DNA of 64,000 nucleotides, taken from assembly GCA_963789275.1 (NCBI GenBank), contig CAWBKF010000003.1:512819-576818 (forward strand), in the 5' to 3' direction. The notes beneath the pieces were generated by a model, which ran no database searches, was not told the origin of the DNA, and was given only the letters and a program-made list of their open reading frames with translations. Made by a program: the position numbers and the translations under genes. Positions 63,954 through 64,000 of the stretch are shown here, in pieces; the first letter of the stretch is position 1, and each line of letters begins with the position of its first letter. This DNA comes from DAHUYF01 sp963789275. GTDB taxonomy: Bacteria; Pseudomonadota; Alphaproteobacteria; ATCC43930; CGMCC-115725.

Positions 63954-64000
63954 CACTCAATCCATGCAGTGGAAACACGCTCAGGCCTCTACCGCCCGCC

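Overview
The window is a GC-rich chromosomal segment from an alphaproteobacterium, most likely of the Rhodospirillales. This is inferred from the order of core genes: rplU-rpmA-obgE-proB-proA, then nadD-rsfS-rlmH, then gpmI-envC-ctpA-divergent polysaccharide deacetylase-rppH, atpHAGDC, priA facing fsa-DUF484-xerC, and lpdA-sucB-sucA-mdh followed much later by zapE.

Layout. 0-3.3 kb holds a frameshifted SphA-like outer-membrane protein, an IS481-family element and a tRNA-Ser(CGA). 3.4-8 kb carries ribosomal proteins L21 and L27, ObgE and proline synthesis. 8-11.5 kb has a receiver protein and an HWE-type sensor kinase whose last codons are split by an IS1380-family element with a CTAG target duplication. 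12-23 kb is NAD synthesis, ribosome maturation, a multi-PAS kinase, glycolysis and envelope genes. 23-28 kb is the F1 ATP synthase operon. 28.5-38 kb is a mixed block with an EthD protein, sigma factor, MarR/thioesterase pair, PriA, transaldolase, XerC, methyltransferase and MFS transporter. 38-44.7 kb is lpdA, sucB, sucA and mdh; sucC and sucD are not in their common place between mdh and sucA.

The most interesting part is the accessory island between mdh and zapE (about 44.7-61.9 kb). It contains an orphan UrtA-like binding protein facing a MocR-MOSC-rubredoxin fusion protein, and then a fluoride-response locus. That locus has three fluoride (crcB-motif) riboswitches within 1.6 kb. The minus-strand switch precedes a complete hydrogenase-4-like (Ehr-type) membrane complex, hyfC-E-F-G-HI-B, ending in a truncated crcB. 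HyfG lacks the NiFe-binding cysteines, so this is an ion-pumping relative of complex I and not a hydrogenase. The two plus-strand switches precede a metallophosphoesterase and a DUF190 gene, followed by a convergent crcB. In two switches the regulatory helix covers the ribosome-binding site of a short leader reading frame; in the third it forms a textbook terminator. The right border of the island has extra copies of the 3' end of zapE lying between toxin-antitoxin genes and their remnants.

About fourteen single-base frameshifts interrupt core genes (proA, atpA, atpD, sucA, sucB, xerC and others). Because these genes are mostly essential and the products align well across the breaks, sequencing or assembly error is more likely than gene decay.
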